Shown: positions 13,301-28,300, counted from the stretch's first letter. The stretch is DNA of 64,000 bases from Rostratula benghalensis (GCA_013399305.1 VXAI01000137.1:1972267-2036266), one strand, 5' to 3'. The notes: generated from the sequence alone by a model not told the origin. Numbers and translations: made by a program.

Positions 13301-16300
13301 GCGAGAAGCCCAGGATGGTTGGTGGGGTGGCAGGGCTGCCACATTCCCAAATTTCAGTTGTGTGAGTGGCTCAGGTGTTGATGCCTGCCCCTGGGTGTGT
13401 GATACCCCAGGCACCCCCTTGCTTCCAGCACGTCCTACAGACCTGTAATGCCCTGATGGATCTGGGTCCTAGTGTTTGTGCTTCAAAGGAGAAACTTCCC
13501 CTGGGGGAGAGCAGCCAAATGGGGAATTAAGGAGAACAAAGCAGGCTGATGCTCTGGGAAGGCCATGATTACCCACTTCACTGGGGCTAAGCAATATTAA
13601 CTGCAATAACTTGGGGGTTCACGTGACTCAGAGGGGTTTAGCTCCTGGCTGGCTCTTTGCATGGTGGAGGATGAACCACCTTCTTGTTCTTCTCCCCCAG
13701 CATGCAGGACAGCAGAGGTGGCTGACATTCTGTTCCTCGTGGGACAGTCACAGGGCACAGGGAGGGAGAGCTCCTGGTTGGTCAAGGACTTCATCAGCAG
13801 CACGGCCCGTTCCTTCGAGAACGTGGTGATGGGCAAAGGAGGTATCCGGCTGGCAGTGGCACTCTACGGGGAGAAACCAAGGTGGGTTGGTCCATCTTCT
13901 GCTAACAGCTCCCAAGTTGTCCTATGGCTCTAGGTGGGCAACCATGCCCTCATGGTTAAAGAGTTCTTGCTGCTCTGCTGAAACCATTCCAAGAGCAGAG
14001 CAAGAGCTCAACTCCCAGCGGTGTCACCAGTGTCTAGAGGTGCTCAGCCACGGGGAACTCTTTCAAGGCAAGGGAGGCTGGTATTTAATACAGCCACAAG
14101 AAACTCCCTGATGTCCCGTTTTAGGCAGTGATTTATGGTAAAAAGGCTCTGTGAGGCTCATATTCTGGACCACTTGTGAAGAGTGGTTAAGTGGTCCTTG
14201 CTTACATATAACTCTTGTGTGACTTGTCGAAATTATTGCTGGTCATTATTATTATTATCAGTGCATCCTTAGTGCACCAAGAGTGTTTTCTTGCTCCTTA
14301 TTGCCCTGCATTCCCCCATCTCTCATTCCCAGGATGAGTATTGAGCTTACAGATTATGTGACCATAGAAGAAATGCTGGTGGCAATTCAGGATCTCTCTT
14401 TCAAAGGTGGAAGCTTAAAAACAGGGTCAGCCTTGGCCTTTGCAGCTCGTGCCATGGCTCACCAGGACACCCTGCGAGAGGATGCAGCAAAGGTAAGTGA
14501 CCTTCAGTGACGACTTCCCTGGTGTCATCCTCAAAAAGAATGAGACCTCTAACTTCTTCCCCCGAAGGCATAAATGAGCCATTTGGGTTTTATTTATCTC
14601 ATCTGATTTTTAGCTCGGGGTTGAGGTACCACATTTAGGAGCTCGTTCAACTTCAGGTCACTTTATTGGTGGTAGAGGCACCTCCAGATTTTCACAGGAC
14701 TGACTAATTTTTTTTAAATGCACGTGTTTCCTCATGAATTGCAGACATCCCCAGCATTCTGGTCTCAAATGCCTCCAGCTGAGTACCTAGATTCAGGGGC
14801 AAAAGGACAAGGGGACAAGTTGTGGTGTTGGTGCACACATAGCTGTTGCTGGTAGCCTGTATCCATCCACTCTGGTTACAGACTGCAGCAGTACAATTAG
14901 CGTTTTACTCAACAAGTAGGCACATTGCTGTGTCTTTACCTTTTAGATATCAGTTCTGGGTCACTGGTTTCTTCAGATATTTTTTTTTTATTATTTTAAT
15001 TGTTTTATTCATAATTTTTCAGGGACTCTGGGGATGCTAAAGAGATGTTGCTGCATTTTGCTTTGCTTGGCAGGCTGTGTGAAGCAGTTTGGTCTGCTCT
15101 GCTTTGATGGTAGACAGTCCTGAAATCAAGAAAGGGGGCAGCCCCATGGGGCATGGATACAGCCCATAGGGAGTGGATACACCCCATGCATTGAGTCTGA
15201 AATTATCATGACCAGCTTTTGCCTCCTATGGGCCTCCCACATTTGCAGCTCAGTGCTGCATCTTCTCTTTTGCTTTGAGATTCTGCATGCCAAATGCAGT
15301 CAGCGTGAGCCGTGTGGTCTGTGTGGCCAATCAGACCTGTTTGGGGTGACAGAGCAGGAAGGAGGATGTGATGATACAGGTGGGACATATAAGCCACCTC
15401 AGATGCTTAATGGTGTTGCAGCAGTCTTCACAGAATCACAGGCTATCAGGGATTGGAAGGGACCTTGAAAGCTCATCCAGTCCAATCCCCCTGCCAGAGC
15501 AGGAATACCCAGAGCAGGTCTCACAGGAACGTGTCCAGGCAGGTTTGGAATGTCTCCAGAGAAGGAGACTCCACCACCTCTCTGGGCAGCCCCTGCCAGT
15601 GCTCCCTCACCCTCACCATGAAGAAGTTTTTCCTCCTATTTCAGTGGAACCTCCTCTGTTCCAGCTTGCACCCATTGCCCCTTGTCCTATCATAGGCTGT
15701 CACTGAGAAGAGCCTGGCTCCATCCTCCTGACACTCACCCTTTCCAGATTTATAAACATTCATGAGGTCACCCCTCAGTCTCCTCTTCTCCAAGCTCAAG
15801 AGACCCAGCTCCCTCAGCCTTTCCTCCTCTGGGAGATGCTCCACTCCCTTCAGCATCCTCATAGCCCTGCCCTGGACTCTCTCCAGCAGTTCCCTGTCCC
15901 TCTGGAACTGAGGGGCCCAGAACTGGACAGATCTGGAAAGGGTGAGTGTCAGGAGGATGGAGCCAGGCTCTTCTCAGTGACAGCCAATGATAGGACAAGG
16001 GGCAACGGGTATAGGTTGGAACACAGGAGGTTCCACTTAAATAAGAGGAAAAACCTCTTCACGGTGAGGGACCACTGGAAGGGGCTGCCCAGAGAGATGG
16101 TGTAGTCTCCTTCTCTGGAGACATTCAAACCCCACCTGGACACGTTCCTGTGTGACCTGCTCTGGGTGTTCCTGCTCTGGCAGGGGGATTGGACTGGATG
16201 AGCTTTCAAGGTCCCTTCCAATCCCTGAGATTCTGTGATTCCTTCCCAGCTCATACTCATTGAAAGCTGATTTCATGTGAGTTACTCCAGAGGTGTGGTG

Positions 16301-19300
16301 TGGCTTATCAAAGGATTTATTGTCAAGTGCCCATGCTTTTTAGAGAGGTGGACGTTAGCCAAGGTCTGACTTCTTAGTGTGAAAATTCTGCAGCTGCCTC
16401 TGTGACCTCCTCATATTGTGCTCTTTCATTCTCTGTCTCTTACACCAATTCTTGTAGGTGGTTGTTTTGATCACGGATGGGAAATCCAGTGATTCACTTG
16501 AAGATGAAGCCCAGGTCCTGAAGGATTTGGGGGTGACGGTGTTTGCTGTAGGTACGTATGGACACGCTGAGTTACGTGGAGCACCTCACAGCACCCAATG
16601 CTATCTGAGCACCAGCACACAACCTACACACTGGGGAAGGTTCCTGATGCACAGCACCCACCTCCTCTAAAAACTGTACCCATCCCCAGGCTCAGCCACT
16701 AGCAACAACTGCAAGTACAGGCAAATCACATCTCTGCTGTGCTTGGGTTTTTTTGTTGTTGTCGATAGCTGATTTATTCAGCAGAAATCTGCGGGTTTTG
16801 CATCTGTCAAAGCTACTTGTAAATTCAGGAGGAGTTCAATAAATAGTTCCATAAAAGTCAAAATGTTTTGATGTGACATTTTCAAAAATGAAATGTTTTT
16901 ACTTTTGAAGCTTTCTCTTAATGGGGCTCAGAGACCAACTTCAGCTACGTTAAAAATGTCCATCAGAATAATTCCATGGGCAAGGAAAAGTTTCAGCACC
17001 TCCCTGCCCCCAAAAGCATTGATAATGAGACAAATCTTTCCCTTCACCAAACATTTCAGGGGAGAAGAAGGGAATGGTGGTTGTGTTTTATTATGGAGAG
17101 CAACCAAGTCAGTTTGGGCCCTTTTTTAAATTCAATTATGAGGAAAGGCTGAGGGACTTGAGGTTTTTTAGTCTGGAGAAGACTGAGGGAGGGATCTGAT
17201 CAATGCCTATAAGTACTTAAAGAGTGGGTGTCAGGAAGATGGGGCCAGTCTTTTTTCAGTGGTGCCTGGTGAGAGGATAAGAAGAAATGGGCACAAACTT
17301 GAACATAAGAAGTTCCATCTCAACATGAGGAGGAACTTCTTCACTTGGAGGGTGGCAGGACCCTGGAAGAGAGTGCCCAGAGAGGTGGTGGAGTCTCTGT
17401 CTCTGGAGACATTCATACCCCCACATGTTCCTGTGCAACCTGCTCTGGGAGGACCTGCTTTGGCAGGGGGTTGGACTGGATGATCTCCAGAGGTCCCTTC
17501 CAACCCCATATCATACTGCAATTTTGTGAGATGCAAGAAAACCCTCAAATTTTCCCAGTCTCCCAAAGTCTGCTCATCCATCAGAGGAACAGAAATGTCT
17601 CTGTATCCAATGGGAAAGATGAGGCCAGATCCTGCCTTTCTCCTTTTCGTTCTCCACCCCAATAGAACTTTTGATCTCTCAGTCCATTAGCAGCCAAATC
17701 ACCCGGGTCACTCTAACATGCCTCTGGAGAAAACCTTGGCCTCTTTTCCTTGATGGCTTTGTCTTCTTCACCACTGCCTGTCCAACTTGAGTCTCCATTT
17801 CTTATTTCATCCTTCACTGTGGGCAGCAGGATGGAAAAGCTGTTGTGAAACTCAAAGGCCTGCACATTGTTCCTGCTTGCTCTTGACAGCCGTTGCCAGT
17901 CCCTGGTCTGCCCCAGGGATGATGTTTGATGTCCTCTTTTCTTCATCTAGGAATTAAGGGTGCTGACAAGAATGAACTGAACAGAATAGCTTCAGAGCCC
18001 ACTGTAGAGCATGTGCTTTACATTGAAGATTTCCACCTGCTCCACAACGTGGCCCCCAAACTCTCTCGAAGGCTCTGTTTCACCGCCTCGGAGCCACCAC
18101 AACCAGTCAAACAGACTGTACAAGGTGTGTCAGGGCTCCCCCTTCATCCTCCTTTCCACTTGCTTAAACCAATCCTTTCTTAGTCCCTGAATGTGCCAGC
18201 CCCACCATGGAGATGGAGTTCCCACATTTCTTCTCCTCACCACAAGGGAGCTTTAGCGATTGGAGGGTCCTAGAGGAGCAGCCAGCTCATGGAACATCAG
18301 TTGCTTGGGGGCAGTGGTCCTGTGCATTGTGCATGTGTCTGCATCTCCACGGTTTGTCTGGTGATACTGAATCCTGGAAGTCGTGCTGCTGATTCAAGCA
18401 AAAGGAGCAGCAATGGGCTGTGGCAGTAGTTCTGCCCCTTGGTGGCTTTCATGATGGACCTCTCATGGTGAGCTCCTGAAGCATAGCTCAGGGTCTCAGG
18501 AAGAACTTAATTCCTGGCAGAAGATGCTAAGAGCAGCCAAAGAGATTTTCAAAGACATCTAGATTTCTCCCCAAACAGCCATTAATGGTGCAGCAAACAC
18601 AGAGGTGGTGGCAATGATTTTCTGCTTTCCCTCCTGGCATGCGAACTCATGAGATTAGTTAGAAGTGTAGGGCAGAGCTCCTCAGGGGAACTTCACCCAA
18701 GTCATTAGAGGGTCTTTTTTTTCCCCTTTTCTGTAGCACTTCAGGGTGCCTGTGATGTTTTGTGGAGAGTTCAAGCTTTCTGGCCAAATAACTCTCTGGT
18801 GGCAGTGAGGAGAAGGGTGGGAACGGCCCGATGCCCTAAGCATTAAGCGGATGTCCGCAAGGGAAATGAAGCCAGAATGAGTTCTGTTTTCCTTTCTTGG
18901 GCTGTCAAGCTGTTTACCAAAAGAAAACCTGCTTGTGTGGTTCTGGCCTGGAAGCAGATCCCAGCTGCTCCTGCGCTCTCAGTCCAATCAAGTGCCATCT
19001 TTACCCAAAGCACTGGGTAAATTGGATTGGGTGGGGACGACTGCACTGGATGGGTTGGCTCCATCAATGAACCGTCACCGGTGCCATCACAGTCCAAACT
19101 GAAGGCTTCTCCTTTCTCTTTCTGCAGCTGAGAAGATCGTCGCCCCCCGGGATCTGTACGTCAGTGAGCACAGCCACAGCACACTGAGACTCACGTGGAT
19201 GCCAGCAACGGGGAAGGTGATGGGCTACCGTGTCCATCTGCACCCCTTGCTGCACTCGGGGCAGCCCGTTTCAGAGGACCAGCGGCAGGTAGAGTGGCAT

Positions 19301-22300
19301 TACTGCTTTGCAGAGCACCAGCTGGAGGTCTCAGCGTTAGGGTTTAGCCTTCTGCTGAGGCTGCTGATGGCACAGCATGGGCAGGAGATGAGATGACACC
19401 GTGTTCCCTCAGCCATCCCAGTCCCAGTCCAGTGCGTTGGGATAAATTCCTGAAGAATTGAAAGTCTAGAGACAGACCACCAGATTTTCAGATGTGTTGA
19501 TTGCTGATGCTAATTTTGACATTGCTGTTGTGGTGAGATGGATTTTTCTGGGAGTGACAGGTAGGGAGAAGGTAGGATGGAAGAAGGACGTGGCACAAAC
19601 TGGCACAAACTCCACTGGGATGGGTAAGATGGGTAAGAACAGGTTGATGTGAAGCACTCTTTCTCCTCTTGCCTCTCTCAAGCCCATCCAGCCTGTTCCC
19701 AGCAGCATCCCCTGTTCCTCTTGCTGCCAGGATTGTTCATCTTGGTAAGATCTCTGCATACTTGGGGTTTGGATTTGCCATGTCCTTGTGTGAGGGATGC
19801 TGCCATGTGCACCACCTCGCTCCAGTTCAGCTTGGTCGCTGCACAAAATCTGAGAGCAAGATTGAAGGGTGCATGATGTATGCCTAAAAGCTTTGATTTC
19901 TAATAATAGAAGAAAGCTCTGAAAGCATAAATTATTAAGGCTAAGAATATTAATTGTATTAATTATTAAGATTGTATTTAACAAGAATGATCATCCTTGG
20001 CCGCTTCAGAATTTCATAAAGAACATAGTGAAAACACAGAAGTTGTCTCTACCTCTTCTGCCCTCAGGTTATGTTGAAATCTCCCTCTATGATCTTGAAA
20101 GAAACTGTCTTTGCTGAAAGATCATTGCTTTTCTTCCATTTTTAAAAGGGATTGGGGACCACCTTCACCCTTATGCACACTCTTAATTTCATGGAGGTTT
20201 TTTTCTGCATTTTTTTCTGTCCCCCCTGGCACTGCCGTGTGTCGGTGCTATGTCCAGGGTGAGACCAAATGTCATTTAAGGATTGCAGTGTGCTGAGTAT
20301 TTTAGGAGGCTTCTGCTTATAGAAGGCACCTTACATCCAGTGTGAAGCCTCATGCTCCTGACCTGTTGCAAACATGGGGGTCTTCTACTCTTGGGGAGGT
20401 GTAATGATGTCCGTTGTCCCCCCTGTGTGACAGATTTTGGTGGACGGTGACAAAAGTACCGTGCTGGTGACTGATCTGAAACCCAACACGAAGTATGTCT
20501 TCACAGTGAGGGCCATCTATGCAGAAACCCTCGGGGAGCCAGCGGTTATCAAGGGAAAAACAAGTGAGTGTGTCTTCTGCAGTCATCCCTGTGTGTTCCT
20601 TGTTTGTGTGGGCACAGGAAAAACCCTACCCAAACCCATACATGTGAGGAGTTGAAGGATGGAGAGATAGGAATGAGGAGGAAGAACATCTGTGCTAATG
20701 TCCAAGGCGTGGGGCTCAGGGTCATGAGTGGGTGCAGAGTAACCCATGTGGTTAACTCACTTGAAAGCAGAGGTGCACCCTGCTGGAGAGCTCACATCGT
20801 CTGGTTTAATAACCAGCAGGATCTAACAAATCCAGGCTGGGATTCAGTTAATGTGATACTCCTGTACCCAGGATGAGAAAATTTTGGAGACCATGGGCTG
20901 AGAAACACAGGCGTGTGTTGCAGACGAGGCCACAAAGATGATCTGAGGGCTGGAGCACCCCTGCTATGAAGACAAGCTGAGAGAGTTGGGGACATTCAGC
21001 CTGGAGAAGAGAAGGCTCCAAGGAGAGCTTTGAGCCCCTTCCAGTCCCTAAAGGGGCTCCAGGAAACCTGGGGAGGGACTCTTGATGAGGGAGGGGATCC
21101 TTGGGATGAGGGGGAAGGGTTTGACACTGAAAGAGAGAAGATTTACGTTAGATATTACCAAGAAGTTCTTGACTGTGTGGGTGGTGAGAGCCTGGCCCAG
21201 GTTGCCCAGAGAAGCTGTGGCTGCCCCATCCCTGGAGGGGTTCAAGGCCAGGTTGGATGGGGCTTTGAGCAACCTGGTCTGGTGGGAGGTGTCCCTGCCC
21301 AGGGCAGGGGGGCATGGAACTGGATGGTCTTTAAGGTCCCTTCAAACCAAAACCATTCTATGAGTTCTATGGAGAGATGTAAATACTCTAAACACCTTGT
21401 TTCAGAGGTGGGTGGTCCAAAAGTTTTGGGTTTGCACTATGCATGCAATTAGGACTTCTTTTCATTCAAGGTGAACATCAAGGTGGTATGATCATTGCCC
21501 TAAGGAAATGTCCCTAGTAGTGACCTCTGGTCCCATGAATTGATCTAGGCTTCCTCTGGATTGGCTGAACTCCTTTGCTGTCACGTGTTTGGCTGTAATG
21601 ACAAGGCTGTTGGAAACAAAGCAGCAAATTCACTCTTGGTCAAATCCTGGAGTGCAAAATGCTGGATCAGATGTGGTGGATGGAGCAGGTTTTGTCCCAT
21701 ATGTCTCTGCACTACTTTAAGGGGTTTCAAGAGTTCAAGGTGTGCACTAATTCTGCTTTCCTCCCTGTTTGTCATGAAGTGCCTAGTCTGCATTGCCCAA
21801 GTTTTCTTGAAAAGAATTATTCCTTTCTTCCTTGTCTTTTTTTTCTTCCCCCACCCTGTGCAATGTCTTAAATTCTTTGTCTTCTTCAGGGAAGATCTCC
21901 AGCAGGATGAATGAATGAAGCACCTCATAGAGGTTGATTCATATATACTCACCAGGAATAAGATGGAATGTCTTAATGGGTGGAAATACAGACATTTTAT
22001 CTCTTCTCTTATTATTCCCAACATGAAGCCAGAGGCAGAAGCTATAAATCTGTCTGCCATGGCTGGATGGATCAAAATGGGCTCCTTTTTGTAAGAGTTT
22101 CATCCCTAGGAGCAAGCACCATTTGATTCGTGTGTCGTTGCTCAGTTTCCATGAAACCACTGTGGAGTTTTCTCTGTTCAGGAGGAAACACCTTGTGGGT
22201 GGTTAATTCACAGTTCCCAACACTATCCAAGGAGGAAGCCCACAAGCACTCTGCCTTGGGAGTTTTCAGCTCACTTTTCAAACGAGGGTTTGGTAGAGGA

Positions 22301-25300
22301 GGCAGTGGTTTCTTTTGAGGATTCAAAAGAAAGGGGGAGAACTGGTGCTGCTCACTTTCGTGTCTCTTTGTCCTTGAAGACAAAAGATTTTCCCAAGGAT
22401 CTTCACTGTGGCACTTTATTGTAGCACTGTCACATCCTTTTCTGCACTATTTTTGTACCCTAAAGCACCTGTACCTCCAGTAACAAATTTCCGTGTGATA
22501 GAAGAAGGACTTTTTAGCTTGAAGGTGGCTTGGACACCTCCACTGGGCAAGCTGGAGGGCTACAAGATCTACATCCCCAGAGGTAAGTCCAGATTTTATC
22601 AATTTTTCTTGGAGTTTGCTTTAAAAGAGTAGTGACCTGAGGAGAGGAAGGGTGATGTTTTGTCCAAAGCACCAAAGAGCTACTGGCATTACTCTGGAAG
22701 GAGGCCAGGCTAACTTTTTCTAGACAGTTTGGCTCCTCTAGGACAGAGGAGGAGAGTCCTTTGAAGGACTTTCTTTTGAAGAACAAGATGAGGATGGTGC
22801 TGTGGATGCCCTGTGCCTATTTGCACTGTCACATCCAGACCTATCTTGGATGTTTTTCATACTCAAATGCCTGCTTTGGTGTGGATGTGGGATGAGTTTA
22901 AGCATTCGGTATGAGATCTGGAGGGGCTGCAACAGCCTTAGCTGCCTACGTAACTCTCATCAACATCACATGGGTTGGGAGATCCTCAACCATGCTCTTG
23001 AACCAGCTCCTATCCATGCTCTTCACCAAGCTGTGAAGACATCACCGCAGGATGCAGACGGGCAATGAGAAGCCTTCACCATCACTCTTCTTTATTTTGC
23101 AGCCAACAGACCAGGAATGACCTACGAGCAGGTTCTGCAGGGTGATGTCTCTTCCCACGTGCTGGATAACTTGCAGGAGGACAGAGAATACAGCATCAAC
23201 ATCTACGCTGTGTACCCCCAGGGCCCGAGCCAGGCTGTGGCTGCTGTGGGAAGAACATGTAAGAGGTTTGACTCTGTCTCTGGTCCCTTCTTGCCCCTGC
23301 CCCTGTGTTCACACCCTATGCTGTTGTTAAGCACCTCACAGTTGGTGGGTGCGTCAGTGTTGTGTTTTGAGGAACCCACAACCATTTACTGTGGTTTAGA
23401 CAATTATTCTATCACCTGATGAGCCCTCCCCACCCAGGAAGGGGAATCGGTGGGGAGTGGAGGGGGTGAGGAGGGGAAAGAGGGGAAACAATGAAGCCAG
23501 AGGGGTTGAAGTATGAAGAGATAGTAGAATAAGACTAGATAATTAACATTAATAGTACTAAAGAGCCAGTATTGATCCCAATACTAGTATAAAATATACA
23601 AGGACTATACCCAGCCCGTTCTGTCAGGGGAAGTCGTGCACTCACAGCAGAGACAGCCGATGTGGGATGGGAAGGGAGAGGCTTAGGGCTCCAGCACCAG
23701 GGCAGGGAGTTCTCAAGATGGCAGCCATCAAGGGAGAGACAGAGGGAGAGATAACTCCTCAGCAAACTTTCAAAATTATATTGACAGTGATGTTCATGGT
23801 ATGAAATAATCTTGTCGGCCAATTTAGGTCTCGGTCCTCCTCATCCCTGCACCTGGAGAGCTCAAAAACAAAGAGACCTTGAAACCCTCATACCATACCT
23901 GGCTATAAAGTAGATATTTTGACAAATTCAGACACTAGAGCCTTCTAAAAAATCAGTTTTCCCAAGCATTAGAAGAGACTTTACTGACAAGTAAAATTAC
24001 TGAAAGATAAATTAATCCCATGTTGCTCAAACCAGAACACGTGCATCAAAGGGGCAGGGTTCAGCAGGTCCTTCCTAACTCCAGCCTTGAGCCCCGCTCT
24101 TCCCCCATCACATGCATGAACATGGACACCCTCGAGTGCCATCACGCTGTTTGGGAGGAAGGGTGGGAGATCTACCAGAGCTTCTTCTGCCCTGCCCTCC
24201 TGTTTTGTGCCCACACTGCAGAAAGCAAGCAAGGTAGTGCAGTAGAGGTGTTGGTCTTGGACAGCAATGGTCACAGAGGTTTTATGAGATGCCTTCAGTC
24301 TGTCAGGGAGGACAAGAGCCCTTGTAAATCCCTTTCCTGGTAGCAGGCAGGCTGAAGGAATAGCAAGGCAGGGAGGCTGATGGCATCTGGAATAGTGTGT
24401 CCAGTTCTGGGCCCCTCAGTTCCAGAAGGACAGGGAACTGCTGGAGAGAGTCCAGGGCAGGGCTACAAAGATGCTGAAGGGAGTGGAGCATCTCCCAGAG
24501 GAGGAAAGGCTGAGGGAGCTGGGTCTCTGGAGCTTGGAGAAGAGGAGACTGAGGGGTGACCTCCTGAATGTTTCTAAATCTGGAAAGGGTCAGGAGGATG
24601 GAGCCAGGCTCTTCTCAGGGACAGGCAATGACAGGACAAGGGGCAATGGGTGCAAGCTGGAACAGAGGAGGTTCCACTGAAATATGAGGAAAAACTTCTT
24701 CAGACTGAGGGTAACAACCCTGGAAGAGGCTTCCCAGAGAGGTGGTGGAGTCTCCTTCTCTGGGGACATTCAAACCCCTCCTGGACACGTTCCTGTGTGA
24801 CCTGCTCTGGGTGTTCCTGCTCTGGCAGGGGGATTGGACTGGATGAGCTTTCAAGGTCCCTTCCAATCCCTGAGACTCTGTGATTCTGTGATTCCACCGG
24901 CAAGGAGGTGCTCTGAAAAGTTTGTCCCTTGTCCTCCTTCCTTCCAGTGAAGCTCCTGCCTGTGAAAAGCATCTTGCTGCAGAACGAGACCACTGACACG
25001 CTCCAGGCAAGGTGGAGCCCCGTCCGGGGAGCAACGGGGTACAGGCTCACCTGGACATCAGCAGGTAGAGACTCAGGAATGGGGTGCATGCCTCAGTGAG
25101 CAGGGACAAGGAGAGGCAGGAGCTGTGAGGTTCCCCAAGGCATTGGGTGCACTGACACCTTCTGGGTCCAGATGTGCAACAGGAAGCTGGAGGAAAATAA
25201 GAGGTTTTGGGTCTGTGAATGGTGAAGTTTTCTGCTTGTGGGGATAAATCAGCAGCTTGCAATGGAGATCCATACCATGGGTTGGTTGATGGTAAACTCC

Positions 25301-28300
25301 ACCATGGATGTAAAAATGCCTGCCCTGGCTCTGCATAAAGGTATCCAGCCTTGTTAGCATGGGATAGATGTCAGATTTACTGGACCTGGGTAGCTCTGGA
25401 AAGGATTAACAGCTGGAGAGAAGCTGGTGAAGTACTCCATGCAGAGCTGTACATCCCATAGCCCCTGAGAATCTGGGGTTACCCACGTTTTTGGGGTGAC
25501 AGGTACCACATTATGGACTGGAAGTGGCTGTGCTCGTTGCGTTTCTCTCTACAGCACCAAGACCTGGCTTTGTCCCCCAGCATCCCATAATGCTTCCTTG
25601 TTCTCAGGCAAGTTTTGGTGTCTGAAGACAGATCTGCATTTGCAGCTGGAGCCTCTCCCCTGCCCCGAACCCAAACATATTTTCATGGCTGGTGTGGGGG
25701 AGCAGATGGTAGGAATTCAGGTTTGATGGCATATTTTGGCCTTGGGAGATGGATGTTTCTGTGGTTCAAAGACAAGATGGGATGTCAGGACACCTGGGCT
25801 CCATCACAGCCTTTGAATAAATAGCACGCTCTCCTCTGGCTCATTTCCCCTGGTTATGAAATAAGGAGATATCTCCCACCAGGGGAGGCGGGGGGAGGAC
25901 AGGGTGTTAGTTAGAGGACAGCTTTGAAGATCATCAGAAGGGGAAATTCTTTACAGGGAAGATATAAAACTGCTTTTATTGCTTTATAATGAATGGTTCT
26001 CTAGGAGAAAAAAAAATAAAAAACAAAAAAACAAACCAAAGACACGACAACCCCCCCAAACTCATCTGTTTGCCCAGTTCTTGCTCGATACCCCAGGTAG
26101 AAATGGAGCATGCACGTCCTCAGCTTTCTATGGAGACACCCCTTCCTGAGGGGACAGTGTGGGACAGCCTCAGACAAGGCAGCACATCACCTCTGCTCCG
26201 GTTTTGCTCCTTCCAAGCAGCTTTTTCGCCTGATACTGGTTCACCCCAAGTCCAAGGGTGCCAAAAATCCCAAGGGGCAAGCCCACCCTCACCGCTGGAC
26301 CCCGTGGGGTCCTCCTCCCACATTCCATTCCATCCCATCCCAGGGCCATGGGTGCAGCATGGTGTTGAGACATCTTCTGCCCATCCCCCTGCCACTGTCC
26401 CAGGCGCTGGAAGGGTTTGATTTTTTTTCTTCTCTGACTTTTAAGACAGGGAATAGGTAAGCACAAACAAGCGGCTGATGCGGAGAGAAGGTCCTTGGCG
26501 CGGGGTGGGAGAAGGGGGATGGGGCTCAAGATGCTGGTGGAGCAGAAGATGGGGACATGGCACCCTCCAGTGACCAAACTGCAAATGGCAGCCTCCCCCC
26601 CCCAAAAAAAAAATCCTGACATACTGCTGCCTGCACCTCTCTGCCCCTCCAAAACCGGGTGTGATCCCCGGGGACTAGGTTTTAGCTCTCCTCCTCTCAT
26701 GTCCATAGATTTTGGTGAGCCACTGCTAGTCCACAACAAGGATACAGACAGGAGAAAAGGTCTTCTGTGGCATCAGTTTACTTCAGTACCCTGCAGGGAA
26801 GGCAAGGTGACTCCAGCACCAAGTCACCCTGGGATGGGCAGAGTGTGGACCCTCTTAGGAGGCTGCTCACTGACCGATATGTGGTCATTTGTGTGTTGTT
26901 ACTTGATTTATTTCCTTTGGCCTGAAAAGCCCTGAGTTGCCTTGACCTGCTGGTGATCACCGAGATCTGCCCGGGTGGCTGTGGGTTATTTCTACCTGCA
27001 TATACATTAGCTCCTCAAGCCAGATTTGTTGCCCTATCCCATCTTCAGCTTGGGGACCTTGCTGGACCAGCCAGGAGGATGAAAAGCCGTTCAATCTCAC
27101 ACAGCTGTGTAGTTCTCAGGTGGTTGTTTATGTGATTGCCCACTGCCTTCCCAGTACAAGGAGACCCAATGAGGGTGGTGGTCCTCCTTGGTCTGACCCG
27201 AAGGATCCCTGACACAATTTCCCTTTGCAGAGGGCAGCGTCCAAGATGTGAACCTCAGCAACACCTACAGCTACTACATGATGCAGGGGCTGCAGCCTGG
27301 CACAGAGTACACTGTCACCATCAACCCCATCTTTGGGGACATCGAGGGACCAGTGGTGAGCGGCAAAGCAACGACAGGTGAGTGGCCTGCAGCAGAGGTG
27401 GGAGCCAACCCAAGAAGACATGGATGAGGGTCAGGCTGTGCTGGCAGCACAGAGCTGGTGTCATTTGTAGTCACCTTCTCACCCTGTCATCTCGGGCAGA
27501 AAGCATTCTGGGTCATTAGAGTTTTGGGGGGCCACTTAGAAGCTGTTGTGACCTTGATGCCATCGGTCAGCTTTGTTGTCTTGCAGTGGCATCGAGCACC
27601 GTCCAGATGCTGAAAGTGAGTGAGATATCCATCAACAGTGCTCTGGTCTCCTGGGACTCAGTTGCTGGGGCCACCGGGTACCGAGTGGCTTGGGGTCCTA
27701 CACCAGGTAAGATCCAGCCTACGTCACCTCCACCTCCTTCTATAGCATGGGAGATAAAGCACTGGGAACCTCAGGGATGGTGGTGGGTGTAGGGGCAGGT
27801 CCAGCTCTTTACCTGGTCTGAGCAACCCCTCCCACAATTTCAGGGCATGAACTGAAACCAGAAATTATTCCTGGGCCTGGCCTGCAGGCAGGGTCCCTGC
27901 AGCAACTGTGTTCAGCATGACCCCAGCCCAACACACATCCCAGTGGATGCAAGAGTCCTACACCACCTTGCCTGATCATCCAGCTCAGGGGCTTTGCAAC
28001 TCCCTTGGAGATGCTGGGGAGGGGTAGAGCACACATTGGAGTCACCCCTGGACTGCACCAGGTTACTGTGGGCTCTGGATGTGAGACCTGGCTTGGTTGC
28101 TTCAGTTCTTCCCAGCTGGTTTGGATCCTTTAGCCATTCAAAATCCCAGATAAATAACCATAGAAAACTCTCTTTTGCCCCAGCGCCCAAATGAGTGTCC
28201 TACAACAGAGGTTGAGCTGGGTCAGAGATTGACTGGCAGGGAAAACATGTTCTCTTTCCCAGAGTGCAACAGAGTTGCTCTCCAGGCTCTTTAGCCTTTT

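Larger units (their letters stand above)
14493..16457 (+). other. COL7A1: Intron 3, 2.0 kb, with inverted CR1 pair
   Basis: It contains two CR1 copies placed head to head (15431-15932 minus, 15933-16241 plus) and otherwise unique sequence. No extra exon was recognised. Confidence 0.7.
23259..24947 (+). other. COL7A1: Intron 9, 1.7 kb, LTR and CR1
   Basis: It carries a probable avian retroviral LTR (23383-23870) and a + strand CR1 (24388-24894) that ends 53 bp before exon 10. Confidence 0.6.

Noticed and set aside
15368..16276. Several open frames of 70-110 codons on both strands
   Set aside because: They are CR1 3' end sequence; nearly the same translations recur at 24471, 41003, 45456 and elsewhere.
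26170..26739. 189-codon minus-strand open frame in intron 10
   Set aside because: Lies in GC-rich intron, overlaps other frames of similar length, no recognisable motif.
26930..26980. [14 protein letters not shown] stretch resembling a LINE endonuclease
   Set aside because: Too short to support; no flanking similarity seen.
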